A stretch of DNA of 64,000 bases from Pontibacter rufus (GTDB taxonomy: Bacteria > Bacteroidota > Bacteroidia > Cytophagales > Hymenobacteraceae). The notes beneath the pieces were generated by a model, which was given only the letters and a program-made list of their open reading frames with translations, did no database searches and had not been told where the DNA came from. Location: NCBI RefSeq assembly GCF_015694705.1, contig NZ_JADQDR010000008.1:124001-188000 (forward strand), given 5' to 3'. The stretch's first letter is position 1. Each line of letters starts with the position of its first letter. Positions 17,079-26,376 of the stretch are shown here, piece by piece. The position numbers and the translations under genes were made by a program.

Positions 17079-20000
17079 TTATTTAACAATGGTTACACTG
17101 CCCGAAAGCGGTTTCTCTGTATTGTTCAGGTGGATGATGTAGTAGTAGGTAGCAAGCGGCAGCTCTTTGCCCTGGTACCGGCCATCCCACTTTTCGCCAT
17201 AGCCGGTGGAGCTGAACACCATGTTGCCCCACTGGTTAAACACCTGTACCTGGCAGTTCGGGTATTTCTCGATGTTGGCAATTTCCCAGGTGTCGTTGAT
17301 GCCGTCGCGGTTCGGAGTAAAAGTGTTTGGCACGTCCACAAAAGGCAGCACCGTTACCGTTACCTCATCCGTGAAAGTACAGCCGCCTGCTGTTACCACC
17401 GTCAGGGTATAAGTGGTGGTTACCTCGGGTGTAGCCACAGGATTGGCAATGTCGGGGTTGCTCAAGCCTGCCGCCGGCGACCAGCGATAGGTCAGGCCAC
17501 CGCTGCCTTGCAGTTCTGCGCTGCGGCCCATTACTACAGTTACATCCTCGCCGGCATAGGCCGTAGCTTCCGATACGGTTACCGTTACTTCTGTGCGCGG
17601 ACCGCTGCATGACTGTGCCTCCTGCACATAAAAAGTAGTGGTGTGGTCTAAAACTGGCGTCGTAAAAGTACTGCCGGTGCCCTGAAGCTTGCCGCCGGCA
17701 GCGCTGCTATACCACTCCAGCGTGCCGCCGCCCTGGGCTTTGGCGGTAAGGGTAGCGCTCTGGCCGCCGCAGATAGCGGCATTGGCAGCAACAGGTGCCA
17801 GGGGCAGTGGCAGTACACGGATTTCTACCGGGTCACTTACCAGAGAGCCGCAGGAGGCGGACGTTACGACGCGGCGGAACCAGGTTGTTTCGGTGAGCGG
17901 GTAAGGGCTGTAATCCTGCTTGTTGTTGGCGCCCGGCGCTGCTTTATAAATACCGTCGCGGGTAGCGCTGTATTCCCACATATAAGCAGGCGCACCGCTG
18001 CCGCCGGTTGGCGTGGAAGCAGTAAGCACATCGGGCGTATCGCCGGCGCAAATGGTTCTGGCGACCGCCAGTATCTTGTTGTTGCTCAGCGGCTGGTTTA
18101 CGGTTATCAACACGGCTTCGCTGGTATCTTTGTAAGCACCCGTCGTAACCAGGCGCCGGAACCAGGTGGCGCGGTTGATAACGCCGGGCTGGAAATCCTG
18201 CCGGTTGTTGGGCGATCCGTTATACCCTTGTGCCGTTACAAAACCTTTGCCGGCGCTTACGGTGCTCGACAGCCACAGGTAAGTAGGGTTGCCCACGCCA
18301 CCTTCGGGTATGGTGCCTTTTAGCAAATCAGGGACATTGCCCATGCAGATGGACTGGCTCTGCAGGATAATGTTGTTTTTAATGCCACCTACCACGGTAA
18401 TCACAACAGGGTCGGAAACAACCTCGCAGCCGCCCGACATAACTACGCGGCGGAACCAGGTGGTGCTGTACACGCCTTTTTCAAAGACCAATTCTCTGCC
18501 TGTATAATTGCCCGTAAACACATCGGCAGGATGAAATGTCTTGTTTGTGCCTGTATCGGTGCTGTATTCCCAGCGGAACGTGAGGGTGCCGTTACCGCCG
18601 CCTGCCGGTTTCGGGCCCAGGTCTGTTAAGGGCGCCGGTTTGTCGCCTTCGTAAATCGATTGGGAATCTTTTATCTGGTAGTTCGCCAGCGGTTCGTTTA
18701 CCTTGATGAAAACAGGAAGCGAGTAGCTGGTGCAGGCGCCGGAAGTTACTTTTCTGCGGAACCAGGTACTTTCCGTTAAAGCGCCGGGCTGATAGGTACC
18801 GTTCGACAGGTTAAAGGTGCCGGGAGCAGTTTTGAAATTCTGATCTTTCTCTGCTTTATACTCCCACACATACGTATACCTGCCATCGCCACCTGTAACC
18901 GGAGTTTTGCTTTCGAGCTTCAGCGGAGTGCTGCCCATACATATTTCCTGGTCAGCGGAAATAACGTTCACAATCTTAGGATTTACCTCAATCCTGACAT
19001 CATTGCTGGTACTGGGCACGGTACATGCGCCTGATATGACTACACGCCTGTACGTAGCTGACGCGGTAACGCCCCTGAGCACGAGGTTTTGCAGGTCTTT
19101 GCCCCTGCCGATTTCTTCAGCAGCACCATTTGCCTTGATTTCATACCAGACATACGTATAGCTGCCTGCTCCTTCGCCTCCTTCCGGTAAACTGCCAGGT
19201 ATGGTTACATCATCTCTCTCGCAATAAATAGCTGGGTTTACGCTGATGGTATTCTTCGTGATACCCGGCCGCACAGTTACCAGTACTTCGCTCTCGCTGC
19301 TGGCGCATGGCTCTGAGATAACCACACGCTTGTACCACATAGATTGTTGTAAGGCTTTGGGCTGATAGGTTGATGAAGTTGCATCAGCATCGGCTATTTT
19401 CTGATAAACGCCGCCTTCTGTTTTGTACCACCACGCATACTTGTACGGCTCACCGCTGCCGCCGCTCACAGGCCCCGTGATGCTGGCCGGTACATCGCCG
19501 GCGCAAATAGCCGCCACCGCCTGCAACTGGTTCACAAGGGCAGGCCGTACCACCACTTCAACAGTAGCCGGTGCCGACGTACATTTGTTGTCAGAAATTA
19601 CAGTTCTCCTGATCCAGACACTGCCTCCTTTGGCATCGGCCGGCGCTTTGTAAGTATAAGTTGCCTGTTTGGGGTCGAGGCCGGTCTGGGTGCTGAAGGT
19701 GGTGCCGTCGCTGCTGATTTCCCAGCGATAGGTATAGCTGGCAACGCCTTTGCTTCCGGAAGCAGTGCCGGAAATAGTCACTTCCTGACCGGCGCATATA
19801 GGCGCTGGCACCGGATTAAGATTGTTTGCCAGCGGTTGCAGTACGGTTACTTTTACCTCGGCGCGCGGGCCGGTACAATCGCCTACAACCGGCTCTGCAT
19901 AGAAAGTATAAACGCCCGGCGCAGCTAATGCCGGCTCATAAGTTTTGCCCCCTTTGATAATAAAGGTGCCATTCTTGTCATACCAGTTATACACAGTCGG

Positions 20001-22832
20001 GATGTTGGTGCCTGTAACTGTTAAGATAGCTTTGCTGGGCCCGCATAGCTCAGGAGCGCTAACAACCGGCATTGCTATTTCTGGTCTTACGATTACGCTT
20101 ATCCTGCTGCGCTCGCTGGTACAACCGCTTTCGCCGGAGGTAAATTCCACAAAAAAGTCGGTACTGGTTTTCAACAGTCCTGTTTCAAGGCTGCTTCCGG
20201 CGCCGAGAGGCTTGCCGTCTTTATCATACCAGGCAAAGGTGCCGGTTATACCTGCCTCCGGCATTTCGGCCCGTAATGTGGCGCCGGTATTGTAGCAAAC
20301 GTACACCGGCTGATCCGTTACTTTTGGTTTGCCCGGCAGCGGCTTTACGGTAATCTCCACCTCATCTGAAGTATAGCAGGTGCCGGTATAGTACGTATAG
20401 GTAAGCGTGAAAGTGCCCACAACAGAAGGCGTAAAAGTACCATCCGGGCTCACATGCTCGCCGCTCCAGGCGCCGCCCGCCGGAGTGGCGCCGCTTAATA
20501 CCTGCGGGCCGCTGTTAAGGCAAAAGGCTTGTTTCTCTCCTGCATCAGCCACCATTACCTCGGTTACGGTTATGGTTACCTGGTCGGAGTTGGTGCAGCC
20601 TTTGGCGTTGGTGTAAGTATAAGTAAGTATAAAATCGCCTTTGCCAGCCGGTATAAAAGTACCGTCGGTGCTCACATGCTCGCCGCTCCAGGTGCCGCCT
20701 GCCGGACTGCCCTGTAGTTTCAGAGGCGTCGGGTTGTCACAGACGGGACGGTTCGGACCCGCATCTACCTCCGGCAAAGGGTTTACGGTTATGGTAACCG
20801 TAGCCGTGTTGCTGCAGCCGGTTTGCGTGTTGAAGCCAGTTACAGTATAGGTGGTAGTTGTGGCGGGTGAGGCTGTTACAACATTGCCCGCTGTTTTGTT
20901 AAGGCCTGTAGCGGGCGACCAGGTATAGGTATCGGCCCCGCTAGCTGTGAGCGTGGCAGTACCCTGCCCCAGGCATATTTCTGTAGACGGAGAACTTATA
21001 CTTACCACCGGCAATGGATTGACTACAACCTTTATGGTAGCCGTACTGGTGCAACCCGTGGTGGTATTTTTGCCGGTTACGGTATAGGTGGTGGTGGTCG
21101 TTGGGTTAGCCGTAACCGTCGCGCCCGTGGTGGCGCTCAAGCCTGTGGCCGGCGCCCAGGTATAGGTACTGGCGCCTGAAGCCGTTAATGTAGTGCTTTC
21201 GCCGATGCAGAGGGCGGGTTTGCCGGGTGTTATGCTGATGTCGGGAAGTGGGTTGATCGTTATCTTCTGCTTGGCAGGCGCCGAAGACTGTCCGCACTCG
21301 TTAATGGCATAGGCCCATACTTCATACACAGCGGGCGTTTTAAAGTTGATAACCGGGTACTGGGAGCTGCTGCTCGTGCCGTTCTCAAAAGCAAAATCGC
21401 CCTGGCCTGAAACTACATTCACTACCCATTTATACCCTGTAATGGTGCCAAAATTAGCGTTGTAAGTAGGTTTGTGCTTTGTGTTGGCAGTATTGAAAGC
21501 TATGGTTTGGGCATCGCAATAGGCCTGTGCGGCAGGCAGTGTAACGGTAGGTTTGCCTTTGATGGTGATATTTTGAGATTTGGTGCTGGGTGCGCAGCCA
21601 TTATTTGCTGTTAAAGTGATTTTGTAATCGCCGGGCTTGGTAAAGTTGAATTTTGGTTCTTTGGAGTTGGCAGTGGTACCGCCTGAATAGCTTCCCCAGC
21701 CGCTGACAGCCTGGCCGCTCGCATTCGTTACCGCCCAGGACCAGACAATGCTTTCCCCGGTAGAACTGTTGCTGACGCTTACAAGGTTGTTAGCGCATCC
21801 ATTCTCAGGAGAGGGCAGCAGGGTAAAATCAGCGGTAGGCGGGGCAACAATGTTAAACTCTTTTTCTTTGGAGCTGCCGCTGCAGGTAGAGTTCTGATCC
21901 TCGGGGTACACAGAAAGCTTTACGGTATACTTGCCTGCCTCTGTAAAAATGATTTTTACAATGCCATCATTTTCTGTCATAGTCCAGCCGGTGGCCGGGC
22001 TGACTTCCCAGTCCGCGAGGTGGGGCAGGGTGTTGCCGGAGCCATCGTAGCCATCTTTGGTTTTATCTTCCAGAATAATTTCCTGGTTTATGCAGGTACC
22101 AACTTTGGTTTCGCCGATGTCAGCCACGGGGCCTGTGGATATCCTGATACCGCTCCAGCTGCTTGTCGAGTAGCTGCAGTCGTTGGTAGCCGTAGCAGAT
22201 AATTTAAATCCGTCAACTTTGTCTCCCGAAGATTTTGTGAATGTATGCGTGATGATGGGGTTCTGCAGCAATTCTGCATGTGTCCGGGTAAAAGGCGCGG
22301 AGCCATCATCGAACTGGAAAACGTATTCTGTGGAAGGCGGATTCTGGCCGATGCTGGTTACTTTGAAAGCAAAAGTAGCCGGTGCGCAGGAAAAGTTGCC
22401 GCCGGTGTTTTCCAGGCCGATGCCCGGGTTGCTGCCGATAAAAACTTTCTCCTGCTGGATATCCTGGCAACTGCCATCTATTCCTGTTACCGTAAGTACA
22501 AGATTAAAACTTTGGGCGGTGGTAGTTTTGTAGGAGTGGCTGGCCATATCAAAATCCTGCCCATACGTGTTTTCTGTGCCATCGCCCCATGCAATGTGGT
22601 AGCTTTTGTTGGTAGCTTTGGTAGTGGAGGTGTTCTTAAAGTCGAATTTTACAGATATCTCGCCACCGCTGTTGCTGAAATTGCAATAGGTAAAGTTCTT
22701 GTTATAGTTCGTGTTTTCAATACTGGCATCTACGTTACATGTTCCCGGCGTTTGCGCAAATACACTGCTCCCGTAAAATATGCAAAACAGGAAGAGCATT
22801 GCCAACATAAGGCCTTTATAAACTGGCTGCAT
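17079..22832 (-). CDS. Giant T9SS substrate with gliding-motility-type C-terminal domain
   Basis: 1917 residues. A signal peptide (1-26, ending SSVFAQ) precedes PKD-like domains in the first third (AWGDGTENTYG, FQFDDGSAPF, YTVKLSVYPED). Next come two TYTWSPATGL units and two GGTWSGEHVS units, then a long series of units of about 90 residues with a shared pattern: an IC.G..P start, a GG.G..Y.W middle and a TWFRR.V end. The last 85 residues form a type B sorting domain (VPNTFTPNRDGINDTWEI, VQVFNQWGNMVFSS, WDGRYQGKELPLATYYYIIH), which sends the protein through the type IX system to the cell surface. It resembles SprB-type adhesins and is paired with the adjacent PorP/SprF protein. No catalytic domain is seen. 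Confidence 0.92.
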   Translation of the reverse strand: MQPVYKGLMLAMLFLFCIFYGSSVFAQTPGTCNVDASIENTNYNKNFTYCNFSNSGGEISVKFDFKNTSTTKATNKSYHIAWGDGTENTYGQDFDMASHSYKTTTAQSFNLVLTVTGIDGSCQDIQQEKVFIGSNPGIGLENTGGNFSCAPATFAFKVTSIGQNPPSTEYVFQFDDGSAPFTRTHAELLQNPIITHTFTKSSGDKVDGFKLSATATNDCSYSTSSWSGIRISTGPVADIGETKVGTCINQEIILEDKTKDGYDGSGNTLPHLADWEVSPATGWTMTENDGIVKIIFTEAGKYTVKLSVYPEDQNSTCSGSSKEKEFNIVAPPTADFTLLPSPENGCANNLVSVSNSSTGESIVWSWAVTNASGQAVSGWGSYSGGTTANSKEPKFNFTKPGDYKITLTANNGCAPSTKSQNITIKGKPTVTLPAAQAYCDAQTIAFNTANTKHKPTYNANFGTITGYKWVVNVVSGQGDFAFENGTSSSSQYPVINFKTPAVYEVWAYAINECGQSSAPAKQKITINPLPDISITPGKPALCIGESTTLTASGASTYTWAPATGLSATTGATVTANPTTTTTYTVTGKNTTTGCTSTATIKVVVNPLPVVSISSPSTEICLGQGTATLTASGADTYTWSPATGLNKTAGNVVTASPATTTTYTVTGFNTQTGCSNTATVTITVNPLPEVDAGPNRPVCDNPTPLKLQGSPAGGTWSGEHVSTDGTFIPAGKGDFILTYTYTNAKGCTNSDQVTITVTEVMVADAGEKQAFCLNSGPQVLSGATPAGGAWSGEHVSPDGTFTPSVVGTFTLTYTYYTGTCYTSDEVEITVKPLPGKPKVTDQPVYVCYNTGATLRAEMPEAGITGTFAWYDKDGKPLGAGSSLETGLLKTSTDFFVEFTSGESGCTSERSRISVIVRPEIAMPVVSAPELCGPSKAILTVTGTNIPTVYNWYDKNGTFIIKGGKTYEPALAAPGVYTFYAEPVVGDCTGPRAEVKVTVLQPLANNLNPVPAPICAGQEVTISGTASGSKGVASYTYRWEISSDGTTFSTQTGLDPKQATYTYKAPADAKGGSVWIRRTVISDNKCTSAPATVEVVVRPALVNQLQAVAAICAGDVPASITGPVSGGSGEPYKYAWWYKTEGGVYQKIADADATSSTYQPKALQQSMWYKRVVISEPCASSESEVLVTVRPGITKNTISVNPAIYCERDDVTIPGSLPEGGEGAGSYTYVWYEIKANGAAEEIGRGKDLQNLVLRGVTASATYRRVVISGACTVPSTSNDVRIEVNPKIVNVISADQEICMGSTPLKLESKTPVTGGDGRYTYVWEYKAEKDQNFKTAPGTFNLSNGTYQPGALTESTWFRRKVTSGACTSYSLPVFIKVNEPLANYQIKDSQSIYEGDKPAPLTDLGPKPAGGGNGTLTFRWEYSTDTGTNKTFHPADVFTGNYTGRELVFEKGVYSTTWFRRVVMSGGCEVVSDPVVITVVGGIKNNIILQSQSICMGNVPDLLKGTIPEGGVGNPTYLWLSSTVSAGKGFVTAQGYNGSPNNRQDFQPGVINRATWFRRLVTTGAYKDTSEAVLITVNQPLSNNKILAVARTICAGDTPDVLTASTPTGGSGAPAYMWEYSATRDGIYKAAPGANNKQDYSPYPLTETTWFRRVVTSASCGSLVSDPVEIRVLPLPLAPVAANAAICGGQSATLTAKAQGGGTLEWYSSAAGGKLQGTGSTFTTPVLDHTTTFYVQEAQSCSGPRTEVTVTVSEATAYAGEDVTVVMGRSAELQGSGGLTYRWSPAAGLSNPDIANPVATPEVTTTYTLTVVTAGGCTFTDEVTVTVLPFVDVPNTFTPNRDGINDTWEIANIEKYPNCQVQVFNQWGNMVFSSTGYGEKWDGRYQGKELPLATYYYIIHLNNTEKPLSGSVTIVK

Positions 22833-23735
22833 GACTGAAAGCGGTAAAATTTGATGATTTTTATAATCGGGTAAGTGCCTGCTGCTGTAATCACTTATTT
22901 CTCGGCTCTAACAAGCCTGCTCTGGCAAAAGAAACATGTTGTGTTTCAGGGGCAAGCATAATTTATACTTTAACCAAAGCTAAACTATTGCTTTACAGTA
23001 GTTTGATGTAGCCGTAATGTGCAAAACCAGATGCTTGTACAAGTGCTTCATATATTTATAATAATTTCAATGTTTATTTTTATGAAATATCTAAGCTGTA
23101 GTATTAAAGGCTGAGTTGCCTGCATCAATTCTGCACTCTATAATATGGCTGCTAAAGTATACATATACATGCTATTATAAAAGATATTTCTGTTAAATGA
23201 TAAAAAATAATCCAAATTCGTGCTCTTGTGTAAAGGCGTTTAATGATGATAATAGTTCCTTTTGCTATGCCAGTGAAGTGAACAATTTAAAGTATTATCA
23301 AAGTGTATGTTGTTTATAAAGTAATAGAATTATACTAAATTTTGGAATAAGAATAACTTTTACGTGTTTTGCATAGATTTCTGTGGCACAAAGGAGTTGC
23401 AAAAGGGCTTTACAACTGATAAAAGCAGATAGGCGGGATAAAGGAGTTACGATTGAGGGAGGTGTGTTACAAACCTTATATGTTGTCCGGAAGTCTCTTT
23501 TTTATTCTTCAAATCTGGCAATGTATAATATTGTCTATTTAATATATTAAAAATTAAATATATTAAATAGACTTACACTAACTATTATTATAATAAATAA
23601 TATAAACCTTATTGAATATAAGCCGTATTTAACCGGGCTGCAAAGATTTAGCCTCTTTCTCAAAAGCAAGCGCCACATTGAGCAAACAATAGCAGGAACC
23701 CTTTAAAAGGTCTAAAGTAAGTACACCTAATTGAT
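22833..23735. other. 903-bp AT-rich divergent intergenic region
   Basis: No gene is supported on either strand. It separates the divergent T9SS substrate and glycosylphosphotransferase-like genes, and so carries both promoters. It becomes very AT-rich from about 23010 onwards. It contains an AT-only-core imperfect palindrome at 23533-23572 and two AAGTATA/TATACTT heptamers (about 22963 and 23155). The length is unusual for this otherwise compact window. Confidence 0.55.
23533..23572. repeat. AT-rich inverted repeat upstream of the PGPT-like gene
   Basis: GTCTATTTAATATATTAA (23533-23550) is mirrored by the end of the block, AAATATATTAAATAGAC, to 23572, with about 15-18 paired bases around an AAA centre. 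It lies about 165 bp before the glycosylphosphotransferase-like gene. It could be a regulator site or a DNA-bending region; nothing decides between them. Confidence 0.45.
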
Positions 23736-24584
23736 ATGAACGAACATCGCATTTCCTACAGAACAGATAAAGCCGTTTTGCTGCTGCTGGATACAACTAT
23801 AATAGCTGGCTCTTTTGTTTTGTCGAACTTATTAAGGAGTAACGAACCTGCGCTTGATGCTCAATATTTCATGTTCTTTGGTTTATTTGCGCTTTTATGG
23901 TGTGTGGTTTCGGGGTTTACCAGTTTTATATTCCGGATTGAAAGCATTCTGTCCTGCGGAAACCAGGAAGGCAACCTGATTAATGCTTTTCTGCTGCATA
24001 GTTTTTTAATGGCTGCCTGTATAGTTATCTTTAACCTGTCTGGTTTGTCGGGTTTGCTGCTGTTATACTCATATTTGTCTGCCGCCCTTCTGATAGTGTT
24101 CAGCAGGTTGCTGTTGCTGCATGGGTTTAGTTATTTTACCGAGTCAGATGCGGTGGACGTGCGTTTTGCCATTATCGGAACCGGTCCTAACGCACTTTCC
24201 CTTTTACAAACGTTCAGCCACAACCCTGAAGCCAGGTTCATGGGCTTTTTTGACGATGAAGCGGATAGCTATGGTTTTAACACGAATCAGGTACGCGGGT
24301 CAGTCAGGAGTCTGAAATCATACTGTCTGCTACATAACATCAACGAAGTATACTATGCCAGGCCCCTGACAGATGAGGAGCAGGTAGACAGTTTAACAAA
24401 GTTCTGTATTGATAATGGTATTTATTTCCGGCTGGTACCGTGTGCTGAGGCCATGCCGGGACAAAACATGGATAAGTATTTTTACCGCAATGTGCCGCTA
24501 AGTGCGAAACGCCATGAGCCCGCTGGGCTGCTGTCAGGCGATGCGTTCAGGCACCTTTTTAACCGCATTATTCAATCCATTTAA
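23736..24584 (+). CDS. N-terminal half of a polyprenyl glycosylphosphotransferase (no catalytic domain)
   Basis: 282 residues. Residues 1-130 contain several hydrophobic helices (VLLLLDTTIIAGSFVLSNLL, YFMFFGLFALLWCVVSGF, LLHSFLMAACIVIFNLSGLS, LLLLYSYLSAALLIVFSRLL). Residues 145-260 are a Rossmann-like CoA-binding_3 domain (RFAIIGTGPNALSLLQTF, ARFMGFFDDE, INEVYYARPL). This is the N-terminal half of WcaJ/PssY-type undecaprenyl-phosphate sugar-1-phosphate transferases. The bacterial sugar transferase domain that normally follows (about 180-200 residues) is absent: the frame ends at HLFNRIIQSI, where the catalytic helix would start. Normal length would be about 460. It is a truncated relic or a stand-alone regulatory half. 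Its 3' end overlaps a convergent DUF1737 gene by 17 bp. Confidence 0.75.
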   Translation: MNEHRISYRTDKAVLLLLDTTIIAGSFVLSNLLRSNEPALDAQYFMFFGLFALLWCVVSGFTSFIFRIESILSCGNQEGNLINAFLLHSFLMAACIVIFNLSGLSGLLLLYSYLSAALLIVFSRLLLLHGFSYFTESDAVDVRFAIIGTGPNALSLLQTFSHNPEARFMGFFDDEADSYGFNTNQVRGSVRSLKSYCLLHNINEVYYARPLTDEEQVDSLTKFCIDNGIYFRLVPCAEAMPGQNMDKYFYRNVPLSAKRHEPAGLLSGDAFRHLFNRIIQSI

Positions 24585-24774
24585 ACCTTTTCTTTACTGC
24601 AGGGCTTTTCGCCTGTAACTGTACAATGTCGCGCGGGCTACGCACCAGTTGCTGTGCAAAGCCCTCTGTGTGCTCCAGTATACCTCCTTTCAGTTTCCAG
24701 CCCATCGGGATAAAACCTCCTACTTCTTTCGCCAGCAATTCTAAATCTGGGGCAACTATAATATTGTATTCCAT
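24568..24774 (-). CDS. DUF1737-like small protein
   Basis: 68 residues. The opening MEYNIIVAPDLELLAKEVGG and GWKLKGGILEH match the DUF1737 pattern (a short beta-alpha unit with GW.p.GGi). These proteins are small, probably cytosolic and of unknown function. The C-terminus (SPAVKKRFKWIE) lies antisense to the last codons of the truncated glycosylphosphotransferase-like gene. Confidence 0.7.
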   Translation of the reverse strand: MEYNIIVAPDLELLAKEVGGFIPMGWKLKGGILEHTEGFAQQLVRSPRDIVQLQAKSPAVKKRFKWIE

Positions 24775-25074
24775 AGGGATAATGAATTAGATACGCCCTA
24801 AGGTATAAACTTTCTGAATAACTTGTTCCTGAAGGCTACGATTTTTTTAAATAAAAGTTTAGATCACAATTAAATTAGTATATTTATTATTTTTCGATAT
24901 AAATATTTTCTGCATTGTAACAGTATATTAATTTATATACTTATTTAGCAAATAACTGGAAAGCCCAACAGTCGGTGTCCAGATGCTGACACACTCCTGA
25001 AGTTGCGCTTTACAGTTCAGTAACTTAATTTAAGGATTATGCTGTTTTTATACTTTGCTGTGATGTGGCTTGTG
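24775..25074. other. AT-rich 300-bp gap
   Basis: No gene is supported. The sequence is mostly A/T, with one TATACTT at about 24937 and another at about 25049. It contains the promoter of the DUF1737 gene and the 3' end of the kinase unit. No clear terminator hairpin was found. Confidence 0.45.
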
Positions 25075-26376
25075 TTACAGGTTTATTGTAAAAGTAGTAC
25101 AGCTATTGTTGCCGGAGGTAAGCGAGAAGGTAAAACCATGATTTACCAGAATATCACGCACAAGGGTTAAACCAATGCCTTGCCCCTGCTTTTTGGTCGT
25201 ATAAAACGGGGTGAACAGGTGCGGGCGTACCTGTTCCGGAATACCCGATCCGTTATCCGAGATAAGGATTTGCGGCGGGTACAGGCAGGTTTGTATGCTT
25301 ATCTCGCCACCTGCTGTTCCGGCGGCTTCCATCGCATTTTTCAGAATATTGAGCAATGCCTGCTCCATCTGCTGCCCGTCGAGTAATGCGATCAAAGGCT
25401 GCGGAGCCAGTTGCCAGGTGCAGGCAACCTGGCGTTTAGCCAGTTCCGGTTGCAGCAGGCGGTGCAGGCTTCTCAGCAATTCATGCACGTCTATAGGTTC
25501 CTTGCGGGGCTGTGGCAGGCGCACTACCTCGGCAAAGTTGCTCATAAACCTGCTCAGGTTTGCATTGCGTTCTGTGGCTACCTGCAGCACGTACGCAAAT
25601 TCCTGCCGGTGCTCCGGCAACAGCTGCGGCGTATAAAAACCGAGTGAGCCAAGTATGGAATTTATCGCGCCAGTCGAGTTATTTACCTCATGCGACATTA
25701 CGCGGATAACTTTTTCATAAGCCTGCCGCTCGTTTTGAAGTATGGCCTCGGTCAGTTCTTCTATAAGTATAAAGTAATGCTGAAAGCCCCTATCCAGGAA
25801 ATGGGCACGGTGGCAGCGGTAAATCCAGGTGCCATGTATGCGGAAAGTGACTGACTGACCGGTTTGCAAATCTTTTAGTTGCGCGGCCCATGCTTCCGGA
25901 AGCTGGCTTACATGTTTTCCCAGCAGATCGTCTATTTTCTGCCCCAGGTAGCGCTCCGCCGCCGGGTTTATACTTTCCACCTGGTTGTCGAAGCCCAGCA
26001 GGATAATGCCGGCGGGAGACGCCTGTATAAGCCTTTCGAGCAGGAAATGCTTTTCTGCCTGCGCTACCCGTTCCTGCCGCAGCTGGTCTATCATGCGGTT
26101 ATATACATTTACCAGCTCATCCAGTTCCTGCTGCCCTACGGCCGTAAACTTACTCGAAAAGTCTTTGTCCTTGATAGATTCTATGCCTGCCCGTATCAGT
26201 TTTAGGGGCTGAAAAAAGGAATGGTACAACTGCGCTGTTATGAAGGCTGAGGTAAGTATAACCAGCTCCATTCCCAGGAAAAAGTATTTATTTTCCTGCA
26301 GCAGCAAATAGGCCATCACCGCCAGCAGTGCATGTACCAGCACCGCAAAAAGTATAAACTTAGTCCGCAGGTTCAT
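25075..26376 (-). CDS. NtrB/AtoS-type sensor histidine kinase
   Basis: 433 residues from the ATG at 26374-26376; a longer frame to 26418 would begin well inside the preceding gene. Two adjacent hydrophobic helices (about 6-24 and 29-50) are followed by a HAMP-like linker, a PAS domain (LLERLIQASPAGIILLGFDN), a phosphoacceptor helix with H229 in VMSHEVNNSTGAINSILGSL, and an HATPase domain (ALLNILKNAMEA, ISDNGSGIP, GQGIGLTLVRDIL). The gene overlaps the 3' end of the NtrC-type regulator gene by 17 nt, which indicates translational coupling and a cognate pair. It probably controls the adjacent efflux genes. Confidence 0.92.
   Translation of the reverse strand: MNLRTKFILFAVLVHALLAVMAYLLLQENKYFFLGMELVILTSAFITAQLYHSFFQPLKLIRAGIESIKDKDFSSKFTAVGQQELDELVNVYNRMIDQLRQERVAQAEKHFLLERLIQASPAGIILLGFDNQVESINPAAERYLGQKIDDLLGKHVSQLPEAWAAQLKDLQTGQSVTFRIHGTWIYRCHRAHFLDRGFQHYFILIEELTEAILQNERQAYEKVIRVMSHEVNNSTGAINSILGSLGFYTPQLLPEHRQEFAYVLQVATERNANLSRFMSNFAEVVRLPQPRKEPIDVHELLRSLHRLLQPELAKRQVACTWQLAPQPLIALLDGQQMEQALLNILKNAMEAAGTAGGEISIQTCLYPPQILISDNGSGIPEQVRPHLFTPFYTTKKQGQGIGLTLVRDILVNHGFTFSLTSGNNSCTTFTINL

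Noticed and set aside
24585..24780. Frameshifted catalytic domain of the glycosylphosphotransferase
   Set aside because: None of the three plus-strand frames after 24584 shows sugar transferase motifs; the region encodes a DUF1737 protein on the other strand.
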